Below are positions 10,073 through 17,793 of a stretch of 37,495 nucleotides of DNA, in pieces (within the stretch, counting starts at the first letter, position 1; the number at the start of each line of letters is the position of its first letter). Where the stretch lies: positions 1-37,495 of the forward strand of contig WQYU01000008.1 of NCBI GenBank assembly GCA_009781075.1, read 5' to 3'. A program made the translations under genes and the position numbers. Below the pieces are notes generated by a model. It was not told where the DNA came from. It made no database searches and saw nothing but the letters and a program-made list of their open reading frames with translations. The DNA comes from Paludibacter sp. (GTDB lineage Bacteria > Bacteroidota > Bacteroidia > Bacteroidales > Paludibacteraceae).

Positions 10073-13000
10073 ATGAAGAAAGTTCTTAATTTCTTATTAG
10101 TTAGCGCAATGCTGCTTCCGTTAAGTTTTGCAGCGGCGCAACAAATTCCCATTGACCCTGATATTAGAATGGGAAAATTAGACAACGGACTGACGTATTA
10201 CATCAAACACAACGCCAAGCCCGAAAATAAAGTAGAACTGCGTCTGGCGGTTAATGCAGGCTCAATTCTCGAAGACAATGACCAGCAAGGGTTGGCTCAT
10301 TTTATGGAGCACATGAATTTCAACGGGACAAAAAATTTCCCGGACAACCAACTTGTTGATTATCTGCAATCTATCGGTGTGCGCTTTGGCGCCGATTTGA
10401 ATGCTTACACTTCTTTTGACCAAACGGTTTATATGTTGCCGGTTCCGTTGGATAAGCCTGACAACTTAAAAAACGGAATGAAAGTTATTGAAGATTGGGC
10501 ATTTAATGCACTGTTGACCGACGAACAGATTGACAAGGAACGCGGAGTTGTCCTTGAAGAATTACGGCTGGGTTTGGGCGCTAATATGCGTATGCTGCAA
10601 ACTATTTTGCCGATAATGTTAAAGGGGTCGCATTATGCCGACCGCCTGCCTATCGGAAAAAAGGAAATAATTGAATCGTTTCCATACGAAGTGATACGCC
10701 GTTTCCATCACGACTGGTATCGTCCGAATCTGATGGCGGTAATTGTTGTAGGGGATATTAATGTTGATGAAATTGAAAAAATGATTAAAGAAAATTTCAG
10801 CCAATATCAAAATCCACCAAATGAACGTGAACGCGTACTCTATGATGTTCCTAATCACAATGAAACATATTTTGGACAGGCAACCGACAAAGAAGCGACT
10901 TTTTCTACTGCTGATATCAGTTTTGCAGAAACAGGAGAGCCGAAAATTCAAAAAACAGTTGACGATTATAATCAAACGCTCGTTGACGCTCTACTTTTTG
11001 CTATTGTAAATAATCGTTTGAAAGAACTTGCCAATTCACCCAATCCGCCGTTTACTTATGGTTATATTGAAAAGCAAGAATTTATGGGATTTACCCGTAC
11101 AAAAGATGCTTTTTCGGGTACGACTGTTACCGCCGAAGGCAAGCAACTTGACGGATTAAAGGTTGTTATGGAAGAAATTGAGCGTGCTAAACAGTTTGGG
11201 GTAACTCAAAGCGAACTCGACCGTGCTAAAGATGAAATGACTTCTCGAATGGAAAAAATGTATAACGACCGCGACAAAACCGAAAGTTCTAATTATGTTG
11301 ATGAATATATTCGTCATTTTTTGCAAAAGGAACCAATTCCCGGAATTACGTGGGAATATAATCAGTATAAAACTTTTTTGCCTACTGTTACTTTGGAGCA
11401 GGTTAATGCCGTTTTACCGAAATATGTAAGAGACGACAATCAGGTTATTACAGTTTGGGGACCTGAAAAGGAAGGATTAACAATGCCAAGTGAAAGTGAA
11501 TTTTTATCAACACTTCAAAATGTTAAAAACGAAAAACTGTCTGCTTACGAAGACAATGTCGCTATTACTCAATTAGTTAAAAATTTACCCAAAGCAGGTA
11601 AAATAAGCAAAACCGAAAATGACACAAGACTCGGAACAACAACCTGGACTTTGAGCAACGGCGCAAAAGTCGTTTTCAAAAAAACAGATTTCAAAAATGA
11701 CGAAATTCGTTTTTCTGCAATGCGCAAAGGAGGAATGTCTTTACTTTCGGATGCTGATTACCGTGCGACTCAGTGGGCATACATGGTACTCAACGAAGCA
11801 GGTGTGAACGGTTATACCAAAACGGATTTAACAAAATATCTTTCCGGAAAGCAGGTTAATGTTTCACCATTTGTAGGTAATGCACAGCAAGGGCTTAACG
11901 GCACAACAACTCCAAAAGACCTTACTACTTTGATGGAATTGGCTTATTCCTATTTCACAGGTTTGAATTATGACGAGCCGTCATACAATTCGGCAGTACA
12001 AAAAATGAGTGCAATGTACGATAACCTTTTGTCGAATCCGCAATATTATTTTTTAAGCCAAGCAAATAAATATATCAATAAAAACGACCCGCGTTATTCC
12101 AACATTATTCCTACTTCTGCCGAATGGAAAACTCAGGATTTCAAAAAAGCGTATCAGTTCTTCAAAGACAGACTGGCTAATGCAGGCGATTTTACTTTCT
12201 ATTTTGTTGGAAATGTTGACGAACAACAACTTAAGCCATTGGTAGAAAAATATATAGCAGCCTTGCCTGCCAACAAAATAAAAGAAACTTATCGCGACGA
12301 CGGATATCGTCCGATTGCAAATGGCGAATTTAATGTTCAAAAAGGACAGGACCCTAAGAGTCTTGCTCTGATAATTTTCCAGGGAGATACCAAGCAATAT
12401 GATGAAATTGAGAAGGCAAATTTTGATGCATTCAGCGAAGTTGTTGATATTAAAATGACTGAAATTTTGCGTGAACAGGAAAGCGGTGTGTATTCGGCAG
12501 GGTCGAGTGCTTCTATGGAAAAATCTCCATATCCGAGTTATGATTTCTCAATTTATATCCCAACAGGTCCGGTTCAAATGCAAAAAATGATTGACTCGGC
12601 TTTGGGTATAGTGAAAAATGTTATTGACAACGGACCGGAGCAGAAAGATGTTGATAAATATAGAGAAGAGGCTTTGAATAAACTGCGTGATGATATGAAA
12701 ACCAACCAAAAATGGATGGGAGCATTGCGTGCTTATAACCTCAATGGAGGAAATCAGTATTATATTTTAGACGAAGAAAATGTAATTAAAAATATCACTC
12801 CACAATCGATTCAGGCTGTTGCCAAAAAATATATTACAGATGACCACCGCTTCATTGCAACTTTGATGCCCGAAGACGGCTGGCAAGACAAAGTAGCAGA
12901 AACAAGCGCACCGGCGAAGGCAAGCGATATTTCAGCACAAAGTGTTATTGATAATTATATTAATGCACTTGGCGGACGAGCAAAACTTGAAAGCGTGAAA

Positions 13001-13513
13001 ACAACCATCACAGAAGGAACAACATCAATGATGGGAATGGATTTGCCTACAACTATTAAACAAATGTCTCCAAACAAAACCCGTACAGAAATGTCGGTTA
13101 TGGGTCAAAAAATTATTACCAATTTTGACGGAGAAAAGGGATATGTTGACCAGATGGGGCAAAGAATGGATTTACCAGCCGAAGCAATTGACGAATATGC
13201 TAAAAACAAAATGTTCGATGCTCTGACTTTGGACGCAAGCAAAATAACATCTGTTGAAGTGCAAACTATTGACGGAAAAGAATGTTACGTTCTTACTGAC
13301 GACAGTGGGGAGAAAAATTATTTTGACAAAACATCGTGGCTGCTTTATCGTAGTGAAAAATCCGAAGTTACAACTACAATTAAAAATTACGGTGAATTTG
13401 GTTCAATTATGTTCCCGACTGAAATTGTACAATCGGCTCAAGGACAGGAAGGCACAATAAAAATAACAAAAGTAACCATAAATCAGGGAGTAACAGCAGA
13501 CGATTTTAAATAG
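10073..13513 (+). CDS. Periplasmic M16 zinc peptidase with extra C-terminal domain
   Basis: An insulinase/pitrilysin-type metalloprotease of 1146 residues. The signal peptide is MKKVLNFLLVSAMLLPLSFAAAQ. The inverted zinc motif HFMEH lies at 76-80 and is followed by the ERGVVLEE segment (156-163), which supplies the distal glutamate ligand. The active M16 half spans about 30-480 and the inactive half about 520-925, as in PqqL-like two-half proteins. Residues from about 950 to the end form an additional domain (VIDNYINALGGRAKLESVKT, then NKTRTEMSVMGQKI and GKECYVLTDD). This looks like the LolA/LppX-type beta fold of outer-membrane lipoprotein carriers; that assignment is by pattern only. The gene stands alone between a strong promoter and a strong terminator. 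Substrates are probably imported or misfolded peptides (inference). Confidence 0.92.
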   Translation: MKKVLNFLLVSAMLLPLSFAAAQQIPIDPDIRMGKLDNGLTYYIKHNAKPENKVELRLAVNAGSILEDNDQQGLAHFMEHMNFNGTKNFPDNQLVDYLQSIGVRFGADLNAYTSFDQTVYMLPVPLDKPDNLKNGMKVIEDWAFNALLTDEQIDKERGVVLEELRLGLGANMRMLQTILPIMLKGSHYADRLPIGKKEIIESFPYEVIRRFHHDWYRPNLMAVIVVGDINVDEIEKMIKENFSQYQNPPNERERVLYDVPNHNETYFGQATDKEATFSTADISFAETGEPKIQKTVDDYNQTLVDALLFAIVNNRLKELANSPNPPFTYGYIEKQEFMGFTRTKDAFSGTTVTAEGKQLDGLKVVMEEIERAKQFGVTQSELDRAKDEMTSRMEKMYNDRDKTESSNYVDEYIRHFLQKEPIPGITWEYNQYKTFLPTVTLEQVNAVLPKYVRDDNQVITVWGPEKEGLTMPSESEFLSTLQNVKNEKLSAYEDNVAITQLVKNLPKAGKISKTENDTRLGTTTWTLSNGAKVVFKKTDFKNDEIRFSAMRKGGMSLLSDADYRATQWAYMVLNEAGVNGYTKTDLTKYLSGKQVNVSPFVGNAQQGLNGTTTPKDLTTLMELAYSYFTGLNYDEPSYNSAVQKMSAMYDNLLSNPQYYFLSQANKYINKNDPRYSNIIPTSAEWKTQDFKKAYQFFKDRLANAGDFTFYFVGNVDEQQLKPLVEKYIAALPANKIKETYRDDGYRPIANGEFNVQKGQDPKSLALIIFQGDTKQYDEIEKANFDAFSEVVDIKMTEILREQESGVYSAGSSASMEKSPYPSYDFSIYIPTGPVQMQKMIDSALGIVKNVIDNGPEQKDVDKYREEALNKLRDDMKTNQKWMGALRAYNLNGGNQYYILDEENVIKNITPQSIQAVAKKYITDDHRFIATLMPEDGWQDKVAETSAPAKASDISAQSVIDNYINALGGRAKLESVKTTITEGTTSMMGMDLPTTIKQMSPNKTRTEMSVMGQKIITNFDGEKGYVDQMGQRMDLPAEAIDEYAKNKMFDALTLDASKITSVEVQTIDGKECYVLTDDSGEKNYFDKTSWLLYRSEKSEVTTTIKNYGEFGSIMFPTEIVQSAQGQEGTIKITKVTINQGVTADDFK

Positions 13514-13535
13514 GGATTTGTTAGTTTGTTTAGAG

Positions 13536-13573
13536 CAGGGGAGCGGAAGATTTTCTGTTCCCCTGTTTTTTTT
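13536..13573 (+). terminator. Rho-independent terminator after the M16 peptidase
   Basis: CAGGGGAGCGGAAGA (13536-13550) can pair with the following 15 bases ending CCCCTG (to 13565), with a few G-U pairs. Eight T residues follow. It lies 22 bp after the stop codon. Confidence 0.9.
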
Positions 13574-13640
13574 GAGAAAATATTATTATAAAATGAAAAA
13601 TTCAAAATATATGTTTTTTATTAAATTGTAAAGATAATAT

Positions 13641-13686
13641 CAAAATGTCCATTAGGACAATTGTTAACAAATATTTAATTTTCTAA
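13641..13686. repeat. 46-bp dispersed repeat, copy 1
   Basis: Identical over 46 bp to 37379-37424. It contains the small inverted repeat TGTCC-ATTA-GGACA. It lies just upstream of a transposase fragment and is therefore probably the end of an insertion sequence. Confidence 0.85.
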
Positions 13687-13705
13687 CACATGGTTTTAAT
13701 GGTGA

Positions 13706-13810
13706 GCCAAAAAACATAGATACACAAAACTTTATCATCCACAAACTAATGGAAAAATAGAGTGTTTTTGGAGAACATTAAACGAATATTTTATCCCAAA
13801 ATATCCTTAG
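13706..13810 (+). pseudogene. Integrase-core transposase remnant (IS3/IS481-like)
   Basis: Thirty-four codons read HRYTKLYHPQTNGKIECFWR followed by TLNEYFIPKYP and a TAG. The H-P-Q-T-N-G-K-x-E-x-F-W-R-T-L pattern, including the last catalytic glutamate of the DDE triad, is typical of the end of rve-type transposases (IS3, IS481 and related families). The frame is closed upstream by a TGA at 13703 and nothing else of the protein is left. With the flanking repeats it appears to be an internally deleted insertion sequence. It sits between the terminator of the M16 gene and the 3' end of rsfS. Confidence 0.7.
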
Positions 13811-13823
13811 GACAATTTGGGAT
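13793..13823. repeat. Near-palindrome at the IS remnant's end
   Basis: Outer arms ATCCCAAA and TTTGGGAT are perfect, and the inner TCCTTAGGA is self-complementary; 13 of 15 positions pair overall. The left arm is also found at 37375, before copy 2 of the 46-bp repeat. It is probably an IS terminus. It could also end transcription of rsfS, which stops 16 bp away on the other strand. Confidence 0.6.
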
Positions 13824-13838
13824 TATTGTGTAAAGAAT

Positions 13839-14210
13839 CTACACAACATCTTCATACCAAGTCAGTTTCGCATTTGTCCAAAGATTTTCCAAGTCGTAAA
13901 ATTCGCGCTCATAACGTTGAAAAATATGAACAATTATTTCATTGTAATCCATTGCAACCCACCGACAATTTTCTAAACCGTCGATCACTGTAGAATGTAC
14001 GTGAATTTTATCTCGCACCCAGCGGCGTACAGAATTTGTGATGGAATTTACATGAATATTGCTATCTCCTTGACAAATAACAAAATACGAACATGGCGCA
14101 TCATGCAATTCTGTCATATCAACCATTACAATGCGTTTTCCTTTGAGTTCTTGAATCCCTTCAACAATTTTTGCTAATTTGCTAATGCTGTCAATTTGCT
14201 TTTTTGCCAT
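13839..14210 (-). CDS. rsfS: Ribosomal silencing factor RsfS (Iojap/YbeB)
   Basis: Binds ribosomal protein L14 on the 50S subunit and blocks subunit joining when nutrients are scarce. The 123-residue length is normal. Conserved features are the N-terminal helix, VMVDMTELHDAPCSYFVICQ, and the C-terminal WVAMDYNEIIVHIFQRYERE with FYDLENLW. The start is ATG 14210, 35 bp after the stop of pepT on the same strand, so a pepT-rsfS transcript is likely. In many Bacteroidota rsfS is followed by ftsH (general knowledge). Here an insertion-sequence remnant and the M16 gene follow instead, so that linkage seems to have been broken. Confidence 0.93.
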   Translation of the reverse strand: MAKKQIDSISKLAKIVEGIQELKGKRIVMVDMTELHDAPCSYFVICQGDSNIHVNSITNSVRRWVRDKIHVHSTVIDGLENCRWVAMDYNEIIVHIFQRYEREFYDLENLWTNAKLTWYEDVV

Positions 14211-14245
14211 TAAATTTTTTCTAAAAGGATTTTCTTTGTAAATAT

Positions 14246-15466
14246 TTATTTTGCAATATTTTCTATAATCCTGATAATCAAGTCTTTTGCCTTTTCCATT
14301 GATTGTACCGGAAGATATTCAAATCGGCTGTGAAAATTGATTCCACCTGCAAAAATATTAGGACAAGGCAAATCCATAAATGAGAGTCGTGCTCCGTCGG
14401 TTCCACCGCGAATCGGCTTAACATTGGGCTTAATATTAAGTTCCAGCATCGCTTTTTCAACATTTTCAACAACATGCATAACAGGTTCAATTTTTTCACG
14501 CATATTGTAGTATTGGTCTCTCATTTCGAGAATTGCAGTGCCTTCTCCGAATTCTGTATTTATTTCATTTACAAGAAGTTGTATTTGATTTTTGCGCTGT
14601 TCAAAGTGATTACGGTCGTGGTCGCGGATAATATAACTCAGGGTAGTTGTTTCAACATCGCCGCTAATATTTGTAAGGTGATAAAAACCCTGATAACCCT
14701 CTGTTTGTTCGGGTGTCTCATTTTCGGGCAGCATTTTTACGAATTTGGCTGCAATACGCATCGAGTTTTTCATTTTTCCAAAAGCATAGCCCGGATGGAC
14801 ATTCAGCCCTTTGAAAATAACTTTTGCACCAGCAGCATTGAAATTTTCGTATTCCAATTCTCCAATTTCACCACCATCGATAGTGTAAGCCCAATCTGCA
14901 TTAAACTTTTGTACATCAAAAAAGTCTGCTCCCCGCCCAATTTCTTCATCTGGAGTAAATCCAATACGCACTTTACCATGCTTAATGTCGGGATTAGAGA
15001 GCAAAAATTCCATCGCTTGAACTATTGCTGCAACTCCTGCCTTGTCGTCGGCTCCAAGCAGCGTTGTGCCATCGGTTACAATTATATCCTGTCCTGTATA
15101 TTTCAAAATTTCGGGATAAAGCGATGTTTGCAAAACGATATTTTTTTCTTTGTTTAATAAAATATCTTTACCATTGTAATTCTTTATCAACGAAGGTTTT
15201 ATGTTCTTTCCACTCGAATCGGGACTGGTATCAACGTGAGCAATAAATCCGATTACGGGCAGATGCTTGTCGGTATTTGCAGGCAATGTAGCCATCAAAT
15301 ATCCATTGGCATCGAGTTCAACTTCCTGTAACCCAATGTTTTTCAATTCTTCTGCCAAATATTTGGAAAAAATCATTTGTCCGTGCGTACTTGGCGTCTG
15401 GCTTTGATTTTCGTCGGATGTTGTTTCAAAACCAACATATTTAATAAAACGGTCTGTTATATTCAT
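14246..15466 (-). CDS. pepT: Peptidase T (tripeptide aminopeptidase, M20B)
   Basis: A cytoplasmic dizinc aminopeptidase that removes the N-terminal residue from tripeptides. Counting from the chosen Met, zinc ligands and catalytic residues lie in AHVDTSPD (His77, Asp79), GADDKAG (Asp140), TPDEEIG (Glu174/175) and TIDGGEIG (Asp197). A late His is in [10 protein letters not shown] near the end. Length is about 406 residues, usual for PepT. The start is set to ATG 15466 ([10 protein letters not shown]), because a promoter -7 box lies at 15495-15488. An upstream Met at 15490 would fall inside the promoter. RsfS follows closely downstream. Confidence 0.95.
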   Translation of the reverse strand: MNITDRFIKYVGFETTSDENQSQTPSTHGQMIFSKYLAEELKNIGLQEVELDANGYLMATLPANTDKHLPVIGFIAHVDTSPDSSGKNIKPSLIKNYNGKDILLNKEKNIVLQTSLYPEILKYTGQDIIVTDGTTLLGADDKAGVAAIVQAMEFLLSNPDIKHGKVRIGFTPDEEIGRGADFFDVQKFNADWAYTIDGGEIGELEYENFNAAGAKVIFKGLNVHPGYAFGKMKNSMRIAAKFVKMLPENETPEQTEGYQGFYHLTNISGDVETTTLSYIIRDHDRNHFEQRKNQIQLLVNEINTEFGEGTAILEMRDQYYNMREKIEPVMHVVENVEKAMLELNIKPNVKPIRGGTDGARLSFMDLPCPNIFAGGINFHSRFEYLPVQSMEKAKDLIIRIIENIAK

Positions 15467-15487
15467 TTTTTTAATATTTTCCGGCAA

Positions 15488-15519
15488 CAAAGATACAACA
15501 TTATAAAGATATTTTCAAA
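15488..15519 (-). promoter_or_regulatory. Promoter of pepT-rsfS
   Basis: On the minus strand, TTTG (15519-15516), a 20-bp spacer, then TATCTTTG (15495-15488). It predicts a very short leader before the ATG at 15466 and decides that start. Confidence 0.7.
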
Positions 15520-15869
15520 TAAATTCATTAAAATTTATTTTTTTAAATATTCCTTCTTTGTAACACAAGGCGTGGTCGTCGAAGAACTGCCGTCCGCAAT
15601 TTTTGCACAAAAAATTTTGCTTTTTGTACGATTTATTTATACTATGCTTAGTAATAATTACGAGTTATTGCCGTTTGTCGAAAGCATTTGTTTTACAAGA
15701 TTTATTCAAAGCACTGGTTTTCTCATAAAAACTATTTCAATCATTTTTAGTTGCCATTCGGGCAAGGGAAAACTATGCCTGCCCGTGAAAAATGAAGGTA
15801 TAATGGAGGTATTTCAATATTAAAATCGCTTGTTTGTTTCTAAAACAACCGATTTTTGATACCGAATGG
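15520..15869. other. Gene-poor stretch, possible decayed ORF
   Basis: Between the pepT promoter and the IS630-like remnant. A 59-codon frame on the plus strand (ATG 15644 to 15823) has no recognisable product and no good promoter. A short hairpin (CGGGCA at 15759-15764 with TGCCCG at 15780-15785) lies inside it. Given the transposon debris next door, this is probably degraded mobile DNA. Confidence 0.3.
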
Positions 15870-16085
15870 TCAGAATACCTCATAAATGTTCAAACGAACA
15901 GAACAGGCAAAGAAAATAATAAAAAGCGGTACCTCACATGAATAATGCAGGTTAGTAACTTTGTTTAAGTTATCAATTACATTATTACATATATCTTCAT
16001 TATACCCCTTAGCTTTTAAATCTAAACAATCCATTTGTTGGTTTACACGGGAGTGTGGATGCTCGTATCTTTCTTTTGAAAACAC
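15870..16085 (-). pseudogene. Possible IS630-like transposase N-terminal remnant
   Basis: The first thirty residues, FSKERYEHPHSRVNQQMDCL followed by DLKAKGYNEDIC, resemble the start of IS630-type transposases (a basic R/K-Y-x-H-P-x-x-R-V opening and the first helix of a helix-turn-helix). After that the frame loses resemblance and ends at about 71 codons, where the intact protein would exceed 300. I judge it a truncated insertion-sequence gene. The family name is tentative. Confidence 0.4.
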
Positions 16086-16122
16086 TTTCCTGTCTTTTCC
16101 TTTGGGTATTAGAGAGTATTTA

Positions 16123-16460
16123 GCGTTAACTTATTAATAATCAGCGCATTGTGTGTGATTTTTGGAATTTTACAAATAATTGAAATACAAATTAAAATCT
16201 GTATAATTCTGATTATCAATATATTAGTTTTACTGAGTATAGAAAAGACCTTGAAATATTATTTCAAAAATATTTATAATTAACTCAAAATCAATATATT
16301 ATAACGACATACTTTTTAAAGCACCACCACTTTTTTATACACCACAAAAAATTGAACGAAATTGTACAATCGCATTTGACGCAGGTTATAAAACCAATTA
16401 TCTATTTAAACTCAGACTAAAACATTTTGCAATATGCTGATTATTAATACTTTATAACGC
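16123..16460. mobile_element. 338-bp element with terminal inverted repeats (MITE-like)
   Basis: The left end (16123-16151) and the reverse complement of the right end (16430-16460) both read GCGTTA, then 3 or 5 variable bases, then the perfect 14-mer TATTAATAATCAGC, then a six-base word ending ATTG. The roughly 280 bp between them are AT-rich and carry no gene. This arrangement fits a non-autonomous or deleted insertion sequence. No target-site duplication is clear. Confidence 0.55.
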
Positions 16461-16540
16461 ACAACATAGCATATGGAATAATTATAATTGGTATTAGTGT
16501 TGTTTCCGATTACAAAGATAATAAATTTTGGATACAAAAA

Positions 16541-16570
16541 TTGTTTTTTCGTAATTTTACATTAATTTTG
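16541..16570 (+). promoter_or_regulatory. Promoter of pdxJ
   Basis: TTG at 16541-16543, a 19-bp spacer and TAATTTTG at 16563-16570, 16 bp before the pdxJ ATG. A good match to the Bacteroidota consensus. Confidence 0.75.
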
Positions 16571-16586
16571 CACGGAAAATTTTATT

Positions 16587-17300
16587 ATGACAAGATTAAG
16601 TGTAAATATCAATAAGATAGCGACTTTACGTAATGCACGCGGCGGGAATATTCCCGATGTAATAAAAGTTGCACTCGATTGTGAACAATTTGGTGCAGAA
16701 GGGATTACAGTTCATCCTCGTCCTGATGAGCGACATATCCGCTACTCAGATGTACGCCAACTTCGTCCGCTTGTAACTACCGAATTTAACATTGAAGGAA
16801 ATCCGCAAGCGAAGTTTTTAGCACTTTTGCATGAAGTAAAACCCACACAGGCAACGCTTGTACCCGATGCTAATGATGCAATTACTTCAAATTCGGGTTG
16901 GGACACTGTGAAAAATTTTGATTTTTTGAAAAATATTGTATCAGAACTAAAAGCAGACGGCATTCGCATTTCTATTTTTGTAGATACCAATTTGAAAAAT
17001 ATTGAATATGCTCGTCTTGCAGGGGCGGATAGAATAGAATTTTATACGGAGCCATATTCTGCTAATTATTTAAAAAACAATGAATTGGCAGTTAAGCCAT
17101 TTGTCGCTGCTGCAAATTATGCACGAGAAATTGAACTCGGTATAAACGCAGGACACGACCTTTCACTCGAAAATTTAGCATTTTTGCACAAAAACATTCC
17201 TTTTTTAGACGAGGTTTCAATTGGGCATGCACTGATTGCGGATGCGCTGTATTTCGGACTGGAAAAAACAATAGGATTATATAAAGAACAGTTAAAATAA
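16587..17300 (+). CDS. pdxJ: Pyridoxine 5'-phosphate synthase
   Basis: Condenses 1-deoxyxylulose 5-phosphate with 3-amino-2-oxopropyl phosphate to pyridoxine 5'-phosphate, the last ring-forming step of DXP-dependent vitamin B6 synthesis. The 237-residue TIM barrel has the family motifs: [15 protein letters not shown] at the N-terminus, [13 protein letters not shown] (active-site His and Arg, near 40-51), FNIEGNP (near 67-73), LVPD (near 91-94), [21 protein letters not shown] and [13 protein letters not shown] (phosphate-binding end). Length is standard. A promoter sits directly upstream. The gene is flanked on both sides by mobile-element debris but is itself intact. The product would supply PLP, the cofactor of the decarboxylase at 6.7-8.1 kb. 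Confidence 0.96.
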   Translation: MTRLSVNINKIATLRNARGGNIPDVIKVALDCEQFGAEGITVHPRPDERHIRYSDVRQLRPLVTTEFNIEGNPQAKFLALLHEVKPTQATLVPDANDAITSNSGWDTVKNFDFLKNIVSELKADGIRISIFVDTNLKNIEYARLAGADRIEFYTEPYSANYLKNNELAVKPFVAAANYAREIELGINAGHDLSLENLAFLHKNIPFLDEVSIGHALIADALYFGLEKTIGLYKEQLK

Positions 17301-17309
17301 AACTTATAT

Positions 17310-17465
17310 TTGAAGTGTAAAAATTGTCTTTCCCTGGAAAAAGTTGACTCACAAAAGAGTCAAAAATGCACAAACACATCAAAAAGCATAAGCCAGTATT
17401 TTGATAGAGTAATCAAATTACATTACGAGAAAGGGTACGGCAAGGATCGTATTTCACAAATTTTA
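17310..17465 (+). pseudogene. Possible transposase N-terminal remnant with Cys pair
   Basis: Starts at TTG 17310, 9 bp after pdxJ. The frame begins KCKNCLSLEKV, a cysteine pair like half a zinc ribbon. It continues FDRVIKLHYEKGYGKDRISQ, which looks like the first helices of a transposase or resolvase helix-turn-helix. It then runs directly into a 47-bp copy of T9SS-gene sequence at 17468, so it is truncated by a recombination junction. No family can be named with confidence. Confidence 0.35.
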
Positions 17466-17467
17466 TC

Positions 17468-17514
17468 GAGACCTGCCTTTGGTATTTGTGGTTACATATC
17501 CAAACGCCATCGGA
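17468..17514. repeat. 47-bp fragment of the neighbouring metalloprotease gene
   Basis: Matches 20547-20593 inside the metalloprotease gene with two mismatches and the same orientation. On the minus strand it encodes MAFGYVTTNTKGRS, as in that gene. Neither side continues the similarity. It looks like the scar of a deleted paralogue or of an incomplete duplication. Confidence 0.85.
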
Positions 17515-17540
17515 GAAATCACTTACTTATTCAGTATTAT

Positions 17541-17699
17541 CTATCCCCAACCGCCTCCTTCTCCATCGCCAACTCCGCAGGTTGAACATGGATTATCGTC
17601 ATTATCAAGCGTTTCGGAGGCAAATGCATGCTCAATCTCTATTATTTCCAATTTTGGGGTTTCGTATTCTAATATTTCTTTTTCTTTATTATTTTTCAT
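17541..17699 (-). CDS. Small peptide 1 downstream of the T9SS metalloprotease
   Basis: A 52-residue frame from ATG 17699 to TAG. The N-terminal half is charged (MKNNKEKEILEYETPKLEII, then EIEHAFASE). The C-terminal tail is Asp-, Cys- and Gly-rich: DNDDNPCSTCGVGDGEGGGWG, split here as DNDDNPCSTC and GVGDGEGGGWG. The word Y-E-T-P-K-L-E-I-I-E-I aligns with the same region of the small peptide at 21443-21592, which lies in the same position behind another T9SS gene. It has no signal peptide or membrane helix. A charged leader followed by a variable Cys/Gly tail resembles precursors of modified peptides, but no modifying enzyme is in the window, so this is only an inference. It lies 94 bp after the stop of the metalloprotease gene, with a conserved hairpin between. 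Confidence 0.6.
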   Translation of the reverse strand: MKNNKEKEILEYETPKLEIIEIEHAFASETLDNDDNPCSTCGVGDGEGGGWG

Positions 17700-17718
17700 A
17701 AAAATAGAATATTATTTT

Positions 17719-17759
17719 CTCCGTTCACCTTCGCCTTTGATAGATGAAGGCAAACAGAG
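17719..17759 (-). promoter_or_regulatory. Conserved RNA hairpin before small peptide 1
   Basis: In the minus-strand transcript a 14-pair stem forms between CUCUGUUUGCCUUC and GAAGGUGAACGGAG, using three G-U pairs. On the opposite strand these would be mismatches, so the structure belongs to the coding-strand RNA. No U-run follows, which argues against a simple terminator. A matching hairpin occurs at 21613-21656. It may control stability of the long mRNA or translation of the peptide, whose ATG is 19 nt downstream. Confidence 0.65.
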
Positions 17760-17793
17760 AAATATTATTATTTTCAATAATTATTATGTTAAA

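Noticed and set aside
14474..15157. 227-codon open frame on the plus strand
   Set aside because: It lies wholly antisense to pepT, whose motifs and length are canonical; the antisense translation is Phe/Ile-rich and resembles nothing.
15467..15490. Upstream Met for pepT
   Set aside because: It overlaps the -7 box at 15488-15495; the conserved protein begins at MNITDRF.
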